NCBI GenBank assembly: GCA_009744235.1
Contig: WPHV01000002.1
Coordinates: 186,001-250,000 of the forward strand
DNA length: 64,000 bases
From: Gillisella vitis
Lineage (GTDB): Bacteria > Pseudomonadota > Alphaproteobacteria > Rhizobiales > Rhizobiaceae
Direction: 5' to 3'
This document shows positions 56,044 through 64,000 of this stretch, one piece after another (position 1 is the stretch's first letter; every line of letters starts with the position of its first letter). Below the pieces are notes generated by a model, which was not told where the DNA came from, did no database searches, and saw only the letters and a list, made by a program, of their open reading frames with translations. A program made the translations under genes and the position numbers.

Positions 56044-56068
56044 AACTGAATACGCAGCTGTTGGTTCC
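56044..56068 (-). promoter_or_regulatory. Candidate EcfG-type (general stress sigma) promoter of katE
   Basis: On the minus strand GGAAC (56068-56064) is followed after 17 bases by GTT (56046-56044), preceded by A rather than the consensus C. This matches the alphaproteobacterial general stress promoter pattern except for one base. katE genes are common members of that regulon. Confidence 0.45.
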
Positions 56069-56093
56069 ATTATTTTCATCCGCAACCGGTCAC

Positions 56094-56124
56094 AATGCGA
56101 CGCGCACATCTGCCGCGTCGCATT
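56094..56124 (-). terminator. Hairpin between pit and katE
   Basis: Perfect 11-bp arms AATGCGACGCG and CGCGTCGCATT with a nine-base loop, 48 bp after the Pit stop. It lacks a T-run; it may mark the 3' end of the Pit transcript. Confidence 0.5.
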
Positions 56125-56171
56125 CCGTCACCATCAGAAATGGTCCCAGGCTCTCTCTGTTTGGGGTGGCT

Positions 56172-57776
56172 TCAAAACACTTGGCGCAGGACCACGTAAA
56201 GCACAAAGGCGATGGCAATCGAGGCAGGGAGTGTCAAGACCCAGGCCATCAGCATATTGCGGACCGTGGACCATTGCAGGCCCGAGCCGTTGGCGGTCAT
56301 GGTGCCAGCCACACCTGATGACAGGACATGGGTTGTCGAAACCGGCAGGCCGAAATGGTCGGCGGCCCCGATCGTGACCATGGCGACGATTTCAGCGGCT
56401 GCACCCTGGCCATAGGTGAGATGGGTTTTGCCGATTTTTTCGCCGACAGTAACGACGATGCGCCGCCAGCCGATCATCGTTCCCAGGCCAAGCGCCAGGG
56501 CCACAGCAACCTTCACCCAGGTCGGAATGAACTTCGTCGCATTGTCGACCGCCTTGTGATAGGCGCTGACCGCAGCAAGATCGCTTGCCTCCATCGGCAG
56601 CAGCTTCTGCTTGTCGATCAGCTTCAAGGCCTCACCGATCAGATAGATATCGTTTCTGATATTTTGCACCAGATGGCTCGGGACTGCTTCCAGGGTTGGA
56701 AAAGCGGCGACTTCCGCGCTTGTCGCGTGGATATATTGCTGGAGGGCGAAGGTCGTGGTCTCGTTCCAGGTCTTGGTCTTGACGGCATCCGCGACGGTGG
56801 CTTTTGCATCTGCAACCGACACACCCGGCTTGATATATTTGCCGAGCGCGGTCTCGACCTGCGCCGAAGAGGATTTATAGGCTTCGAGATAATTCACATC
56901 CGGTGTGCGGTTGAGGGCGAAGGCGGTCGGCACCAGGCCGATCAGGATCAGCATGATCAGGCCCATGCCTTTCTGACCGTCGTTCGATCCATGCGCAAAA
57001 CTGACGCCGGTGCAGGTGAAGATCAGCAGGCCTCTGATCCAGAGCGGCGGCGGCTGATTGGTTTTCGGCTCCTGGTAAAGCGCCTTGTTCTTCACGAACA
57101 GTTTCATGGCCAACAGCAGGATTGCGGAAAAGCCAAAGCCGATCAGCGGTGAGATCAACAGGGACAGGCCAATATTGGTCGCTTGCGACCAGTCGACGCC
57201 ACTCGTTGCCGAACCCGCCGGTGCCAGAAACTGATTGGCGAGACCGACACCGATAATCGAGCCGACCAGGGTGTGGGAACTGGAGGAGGGCAGGCCCAGA
57301 TACCAGGTGCCGAGGTTCCAGACGATGGCGGCGATCAGCAGGGCAAACACCATGGCAAGGCCGGAGCCTGAGCCAACCTGAAGGATCAGTTCCACCGGAA
57401 GAAGGGAAAGAATGCCGAAGGCGACAGCGCCGCTCGATGTCAGAACGCCTAGGAAATTGAAGAATCCCGACCACATGACCGCGAATTCAGCGGGCATCGA
57501 GCGTGTGTAGATCACGGTGGCGACGGCATTCGCCGTATCGTGGAAGCCGTTGACGAACTCAAACCCAAGCGCGATCATAAGCGCCAGGCCAAGCAAAATC
57601 CACGGAACCGCGACAGTGCTGGTGAGGTCCTGACCAAGCGCATAGGCGATATATCCAAGTCCAAGCAACAGCACGACACCGAAGACCGGTAAGAACCACT
57701 TGCCTGTTCCATGGGGTCGATCGAGAGGATGGCTCGTGCTGTTTATCTGCGAACTTGAAGATGCTAATTCAGCCAT
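56172..57776 (-). CDS. pitA: Low-affinity inorganic phosphate transporter (PiT family)
   Basis: A 534-residue PiT-family permease with about ten membrane segments. The inverted-repeat signatures are GFEFVNGFHDTANAVATVIY in the N-terminal half and, in the second half, FAHGSNDGQKGMGLIMLILI, then LPVSTTHVLSSGVAG. A hydrophilic insert of about 130 residues lies in the middle. These proteins carry metal-phosphate with protons and work when phosphate is plentiful. It is divergent from the ABC/phosphodiesterase operon; a PhoB-like box lies about 60 bp upstream. A GAGGA ribosome-binding site precedes the ATG. Confidence 0.93.
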   Translation of the reverse strand: MAELASSSSQINSTSHPLDRPHGTGKWFLPVFGVVLLLGLGYIAYALGQDLTSTVAVPWILLGLALMIALGFEFVNGFHDTANAVATVIYTRSMPAEFAVMWSGFFNFLGVLTSSGAVAFGILSLLPVELILQVGSGSGLAMVFALLIAAIVWNLGTWYLGLPSSSSHTLVGSIIGVGLANQFLAPAGSATSGVDWSQATNIGLSLLISPLIGFGFSAILLLAMKLFVKNKALYQEPKTNQPPPLWIRGLLIFTCTGVSFAHGSNDGQKGMGLIMLILIGLVPTAFALNRTPDVNYLEAYKSSSAQVETALGKYIKPGVSVADAKATVADAVKTKTWNETTTFALQQYIHATSAEVAAFPTLEAVPSHLVQNIRNDIYLIGEALKLIDKQKLLPMEASDLAAVSAYHKAVDNATKFIPTWVKVAVALALGLGTMIGWRRIVVTVGEKIGKTHLTYGQGAAAEIVAMVTIGAADHFGLPVSTTHVLSSGVAGTMTANGSGLQWSTVRNMLMAWVLTLPASIAIAFVLYVVLRQVF

Positions 57777-57831
57777 TCCAGATCCTCACATTTGATATCT
57801 GTCATTTGTTGAGAAGTTTTGGGGCCTTTGA

Positions 57832-57849
57832 ATGAACCTTTCATGACAC
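57832..57849 (-). promoter_or_regulatory. Candidate Pho box upstream of pit
   Basis: On the minus strand GTGTCAT, four bases GAAA, then GGTTCAT: two 7-mers in 11-bp phasing like the PhoB consensus CTGTCAT-N4-CTGTCAT (six and four matches). It is in the right place to control Pit. Rhizobial pit genes are known PhoB targets. Confidence 0.4.
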
Positions 57850-58233
57850 CAACGGTCTGTCGGCTTCAAAGTGAACCGGGCAGATCGTTTGTATCTCCGA
57901 TGTCATTTGTGTTTTTTGCAAAATCAGTGTTCCGCTTTTCCTTAAGGCAAAATCTAAATCGCCAGAGGGTTTCCGCTTCGATGAAAATGCTCCGACAGGA
58001 GCGAAACTGCGTTACCAGTTGCGAAGAACAAAACAGTTCGGGGCATTGAATGATAGCGACGAATACAACTTAAAATGTTATTCGAACTCTGACCTCTCGA
58101 AATCGAATGGTCTTTTTTGTTCTTCTGTTTCAAAAGGCATTGGGCGAAAATATATTTATTATCACTTCGTCTGGATCTTTCACTAAACCTTCGCAGATCC
58201 GTTGTTTGGCTGTCATAATGCCGCCCCATTACA

Positions 58234-58251
58234 CGCTCCGTCGAAGGAGCG
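58234..58251 (+). promoter_or_regulatory. Hairpin overlapping the ribosome-binding site of the ABC ATPase
   Basis: CGCTCC and GGAGCG pair around GTCGAA; the AGGAG of the ribosome-binding site is inside the 3' arm. Folding would hide it, so translation may be lowered unless opened. Confidence 0.4.
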
Positions 58252-58255
58252 CATA

Positions 58256-59416
58256 ATGATGCAACATTCTCTAAAACTGGCTGGAATTGGAAAAAGCTTC
58301 GCGGCTGACGATATTCTGAAGAATATTGATCTCGATGTGCATCCTGGCGAGTTCCTGTCGCTTGTTGGCATGTCCGGCTGTGGCAAGTCGACCCTGCTGC
58401 GGATCATTGCTGGATTGGAGCGGCCCGATCGCGGTCAGGTTCTGATCGATAATTCGGATGTGACCGACATGGATCCGAGCGACCGCAATCTGGCGATGGT
58501 GTTCCAGTCCTATGCGCTCTATCCCCACATGACCGTGCGGCAGAACATCGCCACACCGCTGCGGATGCGGCGTTTGTCGCTTGCGGGTCGATTGCCGCTG
58601 ATCGGGCGTCTGGTCGCGCCTTCCGAGATTGTCAAGGACATCAAGCGCAGCGTTGAAGAGGCTGCGGAGACATTGCAGATTGCGCATCTTCTGGATCGCA
58701 GACCTGCCCAGCTTTCAGGTGGCCAGCGGCAGCGTGTAGCATTGGCGCGGGCGCTGGTGCGTTCGCCTGCTGCCTTCTTGATGGATGAGCCACTTTCCAA
58801 TCTCGATGCCAAGCTTCGCGCCCATATGCGCGAAGAGCTTGCGGGCCTGCATCGCCGCCTTGGCGCTACCTTCATCTATGTCACCCATGATCAGATCGAG
58901 GCCATGACCATGTCGGATCGTGTCGCGCTGATGCATGAGGGCCGGATTGAGCAATTGGGTACACCCGATGAACTGTACCACCGCCCAGCGACATTGACGG
59001 TGGCGCGCTTCATCGGCACCCCCGCAATCAATCTTCTGCCTGTCGTGATCGGCGTCCAGGGGCAGGTCACCGTTTTCGGAAAGGACCTTGACCTTAGGGC
59101 AACCGAACAGGCTATCGGACCAGCAACGCTTGGCCTTCGGGCCGAAGACCTGAGAGCCCAAGATCTGTGGGCGGGCGGCAACGGCTTTGCCGTGCGCGTC
59201 CAGCGCAGCGAGACCCATGGCGCAGACCGTTTCGTAACCTGCCACCTTGTCGATGACGAGACGGTCGTGCTGACAATGCGGCAAAATGCCAGAGAGGCCA
59301 TTGGTGCTGACGCACATGGTCTGATGACCATTGGCTTTGCACCGGAGCGTGCTCATCTGTTTGGCGCAGATGGCACGCGCTGCACCGTTTCTGTTCGTGA
59401 ACAGGTGGCGGCATGA
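58256..59416 (+). CDS. Glycerophosphate/sugar-type ABC importer ATPase (UgpC/MalK-like)
   Basis: A 386-residue ATPase with Walker A GMSGCGKSTLL, signature LSGGQRQRVALARAL, Walker B FLMDEPLSNLDAKLRA, and a C-terminal TOBE/MalK regulatory domain (LGLRAEDLRAQDLW). An insert of about 30 residues lies between Q-loop and signature (LAGRLPLIGRLVAPSEI). ATG codons at 58256 and 58259 follow GAAGGAG. It is the first gene of a five-gene unit ending with a phosphodiesterase-like protein. It overlaps the permease by 4 bp. Confidence 0.9.
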   Translation: MMQHSLKLAGIGKSFAADDILKNIDLDVHPGEFLSLVGMSGCGKSTLLRIIAGLERPDRGQVLIDNSDVTDMDPSDRNLAMVFQSYALYPHMTVRQNIATPLRMRRLSLAGRLPLIGRLVAPSEIVKDIKRSVEEAAETLQIAHLLDRRPAQLSGGQRQRVALARALVRSPAAFLMDEPLSNLDAKLRAHMREELAGLHRRLGATFIYVTHDQIEAMTMSDRVALMHEGRIEQLGTPDELYHRPATLTVARFIGTPAINLLPVVIGVQGQVTVFGKDLDLRATEQAIGPATLGLRAEDLRAQDLWAGGNGFAVRVQRSETHGADRFVTCHLVDDETVVLTMRQNAREAIGADAHGLMTIGFAPERAHLFGADGTRCTVSVREQVAA

Positions 59417-60339
59417 GCGCCGTCTCGTCCTCCACCGTGCTTGCGGCCAAACCTGTTGCGATCCGTCGGACAATGGAGCGCAGGATGGTCCGCCGTGGCC
59501 TGTTGTTTGCCGCGCCGGCCGGTCTGCTGCTTCTAGCGATCTATATCATTCCGATGCTGGTGCTGGCCGCTTTTTCGGTGACGGATTATCAGCTCGGTGC
59601 TCTCACCATTCACTTTGTCGGGCTCGGAAATTTCATCAAGGCCTTTCACGATCCCGTCTTCACGCGTGCGGTGATCAACACGGCGATCTACGCCGTGATC
59701 GTCATTCCCTTCGGCGTGTTCCTGGCGCTCGGCGTGGCGCTTCTGGTTCATAATCGCAAGCGCAGCCGGGCCTTCTGGGAAGTCGCCTATTTCCTTCCGG
59801 TTACCGCGACGCTCGTGGCGATGGCGACGGTCTGGCAATTCCTGCTGCACCCCTCACTCGGGCCGGTGAATGCGGCAATCAAATGGCTGGGCTTCGAGCC
59901 CGTCGCCTTCCTGTCCAATCCGATGCTGCTCATTCCAACCATGGCATGGATTGGCATCTGGCAGGTTCTTGGCTTCAACATGGTGCTGTTTCTTGCCGGG
60001 CTGACGGCTATTCCCAAGGATTTGCACGAGGCCGTTCGGCTGGACGGTGCCAAAAATGCCATCGACCGGTTTTTCACCGTCACCTGGCCCATGCTGGGAC
60101 CGACCACCTTGTTCGTGGTCGTCACAACCTCGATCTCGGCTTTCAAGGTGTTCGAAACGGTTGCGGTGCTGACCAAGGGCCGTTCGGGGTCGGAAACCCT
60201 GCTGTTCGATCTCTATCTCGAAGGGTTCGAGTATTCGAATACCGGTTACGCCGCTGCTTTGACACTGCTCTTCCTCGCCATCGTCCTGATCCTGTCGATT
60301 GGCCAGACGCTGCATATGGACCGGAAGGTACATTATTGA
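59413..60339 (+). CDS. Glycerophosphate/sugar-type ABC importer permease (UgpA/MalF-like)
   Basis: A 308-residue type I permease with six or more membrane segments. The EAA loop is DLHEAVRLDGAKNAIDRFFTVT. The N-terminus (RRGLLFAAPAGLLLLAIYI) matches UgpA/MalF-type carbohydrate permeases. It is coupled to the ATPase by a 4-bp overlap and to the next permease by a 1-bp TGATG overlap. Confidence 0.9.
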   Translation: MSAVSSSTVLAAKPVAIRRTMERRMVRRGLLFAAPAGLLLLAIYIIPMLVLAAFSVTDYQLGALTIHFVGLGNFIKAFHDPVFTRAVINTAIYAVIVIPFGVFLALGVALLVHNRKRSRAFWEVAYFLPVTATLVAMATVWQFLLHPSLGPVNAAIKWLGFEPVAFLSNPMLLIPTMAWIGIWQVLGFNMVLFLAGLTAIPKDLHEAVRLDGAKNAIDRFFTVTWPMLGPTTLFVVVTTSISAFKVFETVAVLTKGRSGSETLLFDLYLEGFEYSNTGYAAALTLLFLAIVLILSIGQTLHMDRKVHY

Positions 60340-61160
60340 TGACCCGGCTTCGTACCTATCTTCCGCACGTCGTTTTGGCTGCCGGTGCTTTCGTCATGCT
60401 CTTGCCATTCTACTGGATGGTTTTGACTTCGATCCGTTCGCCATCGGAAATATTCAATGTTTCCCTCTGGCCGATCCCGGAACAATTCGAGGGTGTGGAA
60501 AACTACGCAAGGGCTGCCAGTCAGGTGCCGATGGCACGCTTCATGCTGAATGGCGTCATCGTCTGTTTTGGCATCCTGTTCGTCCAGGTCCTGACCGCTG
60601 TTCCCGCAGCCTATGCTTTGGCTAAACTTCGCTTTCCGGGGCGAAAACTGTTGTTGACGCTGGTGATTGCCGCGCTCTGCGTGCCGATCCAGGCACTGGC
60701 CTTGCCTCTCTTCGTCGGACTGGCGAAGGCGCAACTCCTCAACACCTATTTCGCCATGATGGCACCCTTCTTCCTGTCGGTTTTTGCAATCTTTCTGTTT
60801 CACCAGTCCTTCCGCAGCTATCCCGATGAAATCATCGAGGCGGCACGGATGGATGGTTTTTCCGAGATGGAAATCTGCTGGGGCCTGGTCTTGCGCGGCT
60901 CACTGCCGTCGCTTGCGGCGTTTGCAGTCTTTTCGCTGGTTGCCCACTGGAATGATCTCTATTGGCCGATGATCGTGATTTCCGACACCAATCTGGCTCC
61001 TCCGCCTCTGGGCATGCTGTTGTTCGCGGATGTCGAATCCGGCGCGAATTACGGTGCGCTTATGGCTGGCGCCACACTAATTACCGCGCCGATGGTGCTG
61101 TGCTTCCTCCTGGCACGGCGGCACTTCATCGCGGGTATCACCATGACCGGCGTCAAGTGA
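60339..61160 (+). CDS. Glycerophosphate/sugar-type ABC importer permease (UgpE/MalG-like)
   Basis: A 273-residue partner permease beginning MTRLRTYLPHVVLAAGAFVM, followed by LLPFYWMVLTSIRSPSEIF, the UgpE/MalG hallmark. The EAA loop reads EIIEAARMDGFSEMEICW. The start follows from the TGATG overlap at 60337-60341; a longer frame from 59883 is an overlap with the previous gene. The binding-protein gene follows after 40 bp. Confidence 0.9.
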   Translation: MTRLRTYLPHVVLAAGAFVMLLPFYWMVLTSIRSPSEIFNVSLWPIPEQFEGVENYARAASQVPMARFMLNGVIVCFGILFVQVLTAVPAAYALAKLRFPGRKLLLTLVIAALCVPIQALALPLFVGLAKAQLLNTYFAMMAPFFLSVFAIFLFHQSFRSYPDEIIEAARMDGFSEMEICWGLVLRGSLPSLAAFAVFSLVAHWNDLYWPMIVISDTNLAPPPLGMLLFADVESGANYGALMAGATLITAPMVLCFLLARRHFIAGITMTGVK

Positions 61161-61200
61161 CGTCGCTCACATGCTCCTCCCAACCCTTCCGGAGACGACA

Positions 61201-62496
61201 ATGAAAATGAACCGACGCACCGTGGTGAGCGGTCTGGCTTTCGGCCTGGCTGCTGCCGGTCTTTCCACGCCCGTGCTGGCTGCTGACGAAGTCACGCTCA
61301 ACGTGCTTTACAATCTGCCTGGCTTCACGAAATTCCATCAGCCGCTGGCCGATGCGTTCATGAAGAACAATCCCAATGTAAAGATCAATTTTCTGGCACC
61401 CGCTCCAGGCTATAACGAGGGTCAGCAGCAGGTCCTGCGGGCCGCTGTGACCGGCAATCTGCCCGATGTTTATTTTTCGGGCTTCAACCTGACCGCTGAA
61501 CTCGTTCACACGCTGGCGCCCCGCAACCAGATCACCGATCTGGCGCCGTTCATCGCAGCGGAAGGCGGCCAGACCTTCCTCGACAAAAATTACAACTCGA
61601 AAATGGCGGCTCTCGGCCAGATCGATGGCAAGCAATACGGCCTGCCCGTCAATGCCTCCTCGCCAATCATCTATATCAATGCTGACCTGGTAAAGAAGGC
61701 TGGCGGCGATCCGGACAATATGCCGAAAACCTTTCCCGAACTGATCGCGCTGGCCAAGAAGATCCACGCGCTCGATCCGAAAATTGCCGGTATGGGTTAC
61801 GACATCAATGGTTGGCCGGATGATTGGCTTTGGCAGGCATTGATTCTCGAGCAGGGCGGCACATTGGTCAATGAAAAGACCAAGACTGTGGCTTTTGACA
61901 ACGAGATTGGCCTCAATGCTCTGAAAATGGTTCGCCAGTTCGTGACCGAGGGTGGTCAGACCCTGCTCGACTGGGACCAGTCCCGTCAGCAATTCGGTGC
62001 CGGTCTCACCGGTTTCATCTTCTCGACACCGGCGCATGTGCAGACGATCGAAGGACTGGTGGGCGACCGTTTCAAGCTGAAGACGGCAACCTTCCCGCTG
62101 GACAACCCGGAAAAGGGTGGCGTGCCGACGGGCGGCAACTCAGCCGTGATCCTGACGCAGGACAAGGCCAAGCAGGACGCCGCCTGGAAATATCTGAAAT
62201 GGATCACCGGTCCTGAGGCCCAGAACACCATCGTGCGGATCACCGGCTATCTGCCGACCAACAAGCTTGCAACTGGGCCGGACTATCTCGCGCCTTATTA
62301 TGCCGAGCATCCGAATGTAAAGACCGCCTCGCTCCAGGCAGACCGGTCCTTGCCGTGGGCCGGTTACCCAGGCGGCGACTCCGTTCGCGTCTGGCGCACC
62401 CAGCGCGACATTATCGGCACGGTCATGCGTGGTGAAGTGACGCCGGAGGTTGGCCTGAAGCAGATGGTCGACCAGACCAACGCATTGTTGAAATAG
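61201..62496 (+). CDS. Glycerophosphate/sugar-type ABC importer binding protein (UgpB-like)
   Basis: A 431-residue family 1 solute-binding protein. The N-terminus MKMNRRTVVSGLAFGLAAAG carries a signal peptide with a twin-Arg-like start and cleavage near VLAADE. Blocks GKQYGLPVNASSPIIYINADL and AWKYLKWITGPEAQN are typical of the family. The ATG at 61201 has GGAG ahead of it. The neighbouring phosphodiesterase and Pit genes suggest a glycerophosphodiester or phosphorylated sugar as cargo, but a plain sugar cannot be excluded. Two hairpins follow the stop. Confidence 0.9.
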   Translation: MKMNRRTVVSGLAFGLAAAGLSTPVLAADEVTLNVLYNLPGFTKFHQPLADAFMKNNPNVKINFLAPAPGYNEGQQQVLRAAVTGNLPDVYFSGFNLTAELVHTLAPRNQITDLAPFIAAEGGQTFLDKNYNSKMAALGQIDGKQYGLPVNASSPIIYINADLVKKAGGDPDNMPKTFPELIALAKKIHALDPKIAGMGYDINGWPDDWLWQALILEQGGTLVNEKTKTVAFDNEIGLNALKMVRQFVTEGGQTLLDWDQSRQQFGAGLTGFIFSTPAHVQTIEGLVGDRFKLKTATFPLDNPEKGGVPTGGNSAVILTQDKAKQDAAWKYLKWITGPEAQNTIVRITGYLPTNKLATGPDYLAPYYAEHPNVKTASLQADRSLPWAGYPGGDSVRVWRTQRDIIGTVMRGEVTPEVGLKQMVDQTNALLK

Positions 62497-62514
62497 CCAA
62501 TCGTTCAGGGCATC

Positions 62515-62580
62515 GACGATGCTTGTGCATCGTCCTTTTGAAGAACGGCAAAGCTGCGGGGAATGTTCTCCGCAGCTCTT
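62515..62580 (+). terminator. Two hairpins with T-runs between binding-protein and phosphoesterase genes
   Basis: The first is GACGATG-CTTGTG-CATCGTC followed by CTTTT. The second is AGCTGCGG-N10-CCGCAGCT followed by CTTTT. Together they probably end or attenuate transcription, so the phosphoesterase is made in smaller amounts. Confidence 0.6.
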
Positions 62581-62597
62581 TTCCAGAAAGACCGATA

Positions 62598-63398
62598 ATG
62601 AAGATCATCCAGATCACCGATACCCATCTCATGCCACCGGGCATCGTCGTCAACGGCGTCGATCCTGAAAAGCAACTGCGTGCGGCGGTGGGTGACATTG
62701 TTGAAAAGCATGCCGATGCAGATCTTCTGGTGATGACCGGGGATCTCTGCAATCACGGCGATCCCGAGGCCTACGAACTTCTACGCGAAATTCTGGCGCC
62801 GGTACCCTTCGACATCCGCCTGATGCTTGGCAACCATGATCGCAGGCCGGAATTCCAGGCGGCTTTTCCAGCCCAGCCATGTGATAGCAATGGTTACATC
62901 CAATCCTTTGCGGATACGGAATTCGGACGGTTGCTGTTTCTGGACAGTCATGAAGCGGGTGTCATCGGCGGCATGTACGGTGCCGACCGCCTTGCATGGC
63001 TCGATACTACCTTGGAAAGCGCTGGCGATTTGCCCGTCACGGTTTTCATCCATCATCCACCGATGGATTGCGGTATCAGGCATTTCGAAAAGATCGGCCT
63101 GCATGACGATGGCGCGCTGATGCGCCGCCTTAGCACCCATCGGCCAGGTATCCGTCATATTGTGTTCGGCCATATCCATGTGCCGCTTGCCGGCACAAGC
63201 GCTGAAGGCATCAGCTATAGTTCCGGTCAGGCCTGCGCGCACCGCTTCATCACCGATCTCGATGCGCCCGACCCGCTCTGGACCGGCGGCAATCCCTGTT
63301 ATCGGATCATCTGCCTTGATGATCACGGACTGCGTGCCTATGGCGCCGAAGTGGGGGAGGCTATCTTCGGGCAAGCGTCCATTTGCGAAGGACCGTGA
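62598..63398 (+). CDS. Metallophosphoesterase (GpdQ/CpdA-like phosphodiesterase)
   Basis: A 266-residue calcineurin-type phosphoesterase. All metal motifs are present: ITDTH (Asp8, His10), MTGDLCNHG, LGNHD, IHHPP and FGHIHVPL. Length and layout match the class III cyclic-nucleotide phosphodiesterase/GpdQ group, which cleaves glycerophosphodiesters or cAMP. Placed behind a UgpB-type importer, glycerophosphodiester hydrolysis is the favoured role. The chosen ATG gives the normal MKIIQITDTH start. The weak ribosome-binding site and preceding hairpins suggest low expression. Confidence 0.88.
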   Translation: MKIIQITDTHLMPPGIVVNGVDPEKQLRAAVGDIVEKHADADLLVMTGDLCNHGDPEAYELLREILAPVPFDIRLMLGNHDRRPEFQAAFPAQPCDSNGYIQSFADTEFGRLLFLDSHEAGVIGGMYGADRLAWLDTTLESAGDLPVTVFIHHPPMDCGIRHFEKIGLHDDGALMRRLSTHRPGIRHIVFGHIHVPLAGTSAEGISYSSGQACAHRFITDLDAPDPLWTGGNPCYRIICLDDHGLRAYGAEVGEAIFGQASICEGP

Positions 63399-63470
63399 TC
63401 TAATTCCTGCCAATCATTTCAGGATAAATCGCGGGTAGTCGTTTTTCTCTGCTCGCATTTTTTAAAATCT

Positions 63471-63502
63471 GAAAACCGCACCGCTGTCTCCAGCGGTGCG
63501 GT
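63471..63502 (-). terminator. Rho-independent terminator of the aldehyde dehydrogenase gene
   Basis: On the minus strand a 12-bp perfect stem (ACCGCACCGCTG and CAGCGGTGCGGT) with a four-base loop is followed by TTTTCAGATTTT. It lies 14 bp after the dehydrogenase stop. Confidence 0.8.
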
Positions 63503-63515
63503 CTTCGTTATCGAA

Positions 63516-64000
63516 TTATCGCTGTACCGAAATGAAATGATCCGTGGTGAACTCTTCAACGGCCCATTTGCCGTTAAAGCGTCCGAGACCGGAGTTTTTC
63601 TCTCCACCAAACATCACATGCGGATAGTCATGGATGGTGATGTCGTTGATATGGGACATTCCAGCCTCAATCTGCTGAGCAAAGGCCAATCCACGGACCT
63701 CGTCACGGGTGAAGACGGCGCTGGAAAGGCCAAATTCGGTGTCATTGGCGAAGGCCAAAGCCTGGGCTTCATCTTGAGCGCGGATGATCGGTGCGACTGG
63801 GCCGAAGATCTCATTGCGGGCGAAGTCGGAATCATTGGTCACGTCGGCGAAGACATGCGGTGCGACCACCCGTCCCTCGATTGGGCCGGATACGCATTCG
63901 CGGAAGCCGCTGTCGCGCGCGCGCGCAATGCTTGCGGTGACGCTGCGCAGCTGGCTGTCGTTGCAGAGCGGGCCGATCAAGGTATCCGGCTCGTTCGGGT
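63516..64000 (-). CDS. NAD(P)-dependent aldehyde dehydrogenase, C-terminal part (truncated by window edge)
   Basis: About 161 C-terminal residues of an aldehyde dehydrogenase. NEIFGPVAPIIRAQDEA is the conserved cofactor/hinge block, FGLSSAVFTRD follows, and GGEKNSGLGRFNGKWAVEEF is the C-terminal signature. The frame continues through base 64000 without a start; the catalytic Cys and Glu are upstream of the visible part. Sequence style resembles benzaldehyde/vanillin dehydrogenases. A clear terminator follows. Confidence 0.9.
   Translation of the reverse strand, partial: PNEPDTLIGPLCNDSQLRSVTASIARARDSGFRECVSGPIEGRVVAPHVFADVTNDSDFARNEIFGPVAPIIRAQDEAQALAFANDTEFGLSSAVFTRDEVRGLAFAQQIEAGMSHINDITIHDYPHVMFGGEKNSGLGRFNGKWAVEEFTTDHFISVQR

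Larger units (their letters stand above)
57777..58255. other. 479-bp divergent intergenic region between pit and the ABC operon
   Basis: No gene is supported. It holds a PhoB-like box at 57832-57849, extra CTGTCAT half-sites at 57799-57805 and 58210-58216, AT-rich tracts (58050-58190) fit for promoters, and a hairpin over the ribosome-binding site of the ABC ATPase. Confidence 0.6.

Noticed and set aside
58210..58227. CTGTCATAATG before the ABC ATPase as a full Pho box
   Set aside because: Only the first half-site matches; the second 7-mer (CCGCCCC) does not, so I list it only as a half-site.

Overview
The window looks like a transport-rich accessory region (secondary chromosome or megaplasmid) of an alphaproteobacterium of the Rhizobiaceae (Rhizobium/Agrobacterium/Allorhizobium type). 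The reasons are moderately high GC, tightly overlapping ATGA operons, six ABC importers in 64 kb, and two near-identical ~105-bp mosaic palindromes (21715-21819 and 31226-31329) that match my memory of the Rhizobium intergenic mosaic element RIME. No rRNA, tRNA, CRISPR, transposase or replication gene was seen.

Region 1 (1-15.7 kb) appears to handle nitrogen heterocycles. A plus-strand operon holds a truncated amidase, a nucleoside/BMP-type ABC importer (ATPase and two permeases) and a CodA-family deaminase. In that deaminase the residue equivalent to E. coli CodA Asp314 is Cys, a change associated with 5-methylcytosine deaminases. A minus-strand operon converges on it with a 7-bp overlap: LysR regulator, polyamine-type ABC importer, flavin monooxygenase, creatininase-family hydrolase, questin-oxidase-like protein and an AtzB/guanine-deaminase-like amidohydrolase.

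Region 2 (15.9-33.3 kb) holds two consecutive peptide/opine-type ABC importers. A MalT-like (LAL) regulator is divergent from an amidase plus a five-gene dpp-like operon. Next come a fused double ATPase, a MarR regulator, a FAD-dependent amine/amino-acid oxidoreductase and a second binding protein with two permeases.

Region 3 (33.4-38.2 kb) is a ROK regulator with a ribose-type sugar ABC importer and an SDR dehydrogenase. Region 4 (38.2-49.1 kb) is a probable catabolic cluster for an aromatic or cyclic compound: MarR, flavin reductase, acyl-CoA-dehydrogenase-fold monooxygenase, MFS carrier, porin, NTF2-like protein, GST, extradiol dioxygenase, acetoacetate-decarboxylase-family protein, FAH hydrolase, then a PQQ sugar dehydrogenase. 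Its substrate is not recognisable. It carries two of three copies of a palindromic repeat I do not recognise.

Region 5 (49.1-56.0 kb) resembles a stress/carbohydrate block: GH130 protein, GT4 fusion, small proteins and a large-subunit catalase. Region 6 (56.2-63.4 kb) is phosphate-related: a Pit transporter divergent from a glycerophosphate/sugar-type ABC importer with a metallophosphoesterase. The window ends inside an aldehyde dehydrogenase gene.
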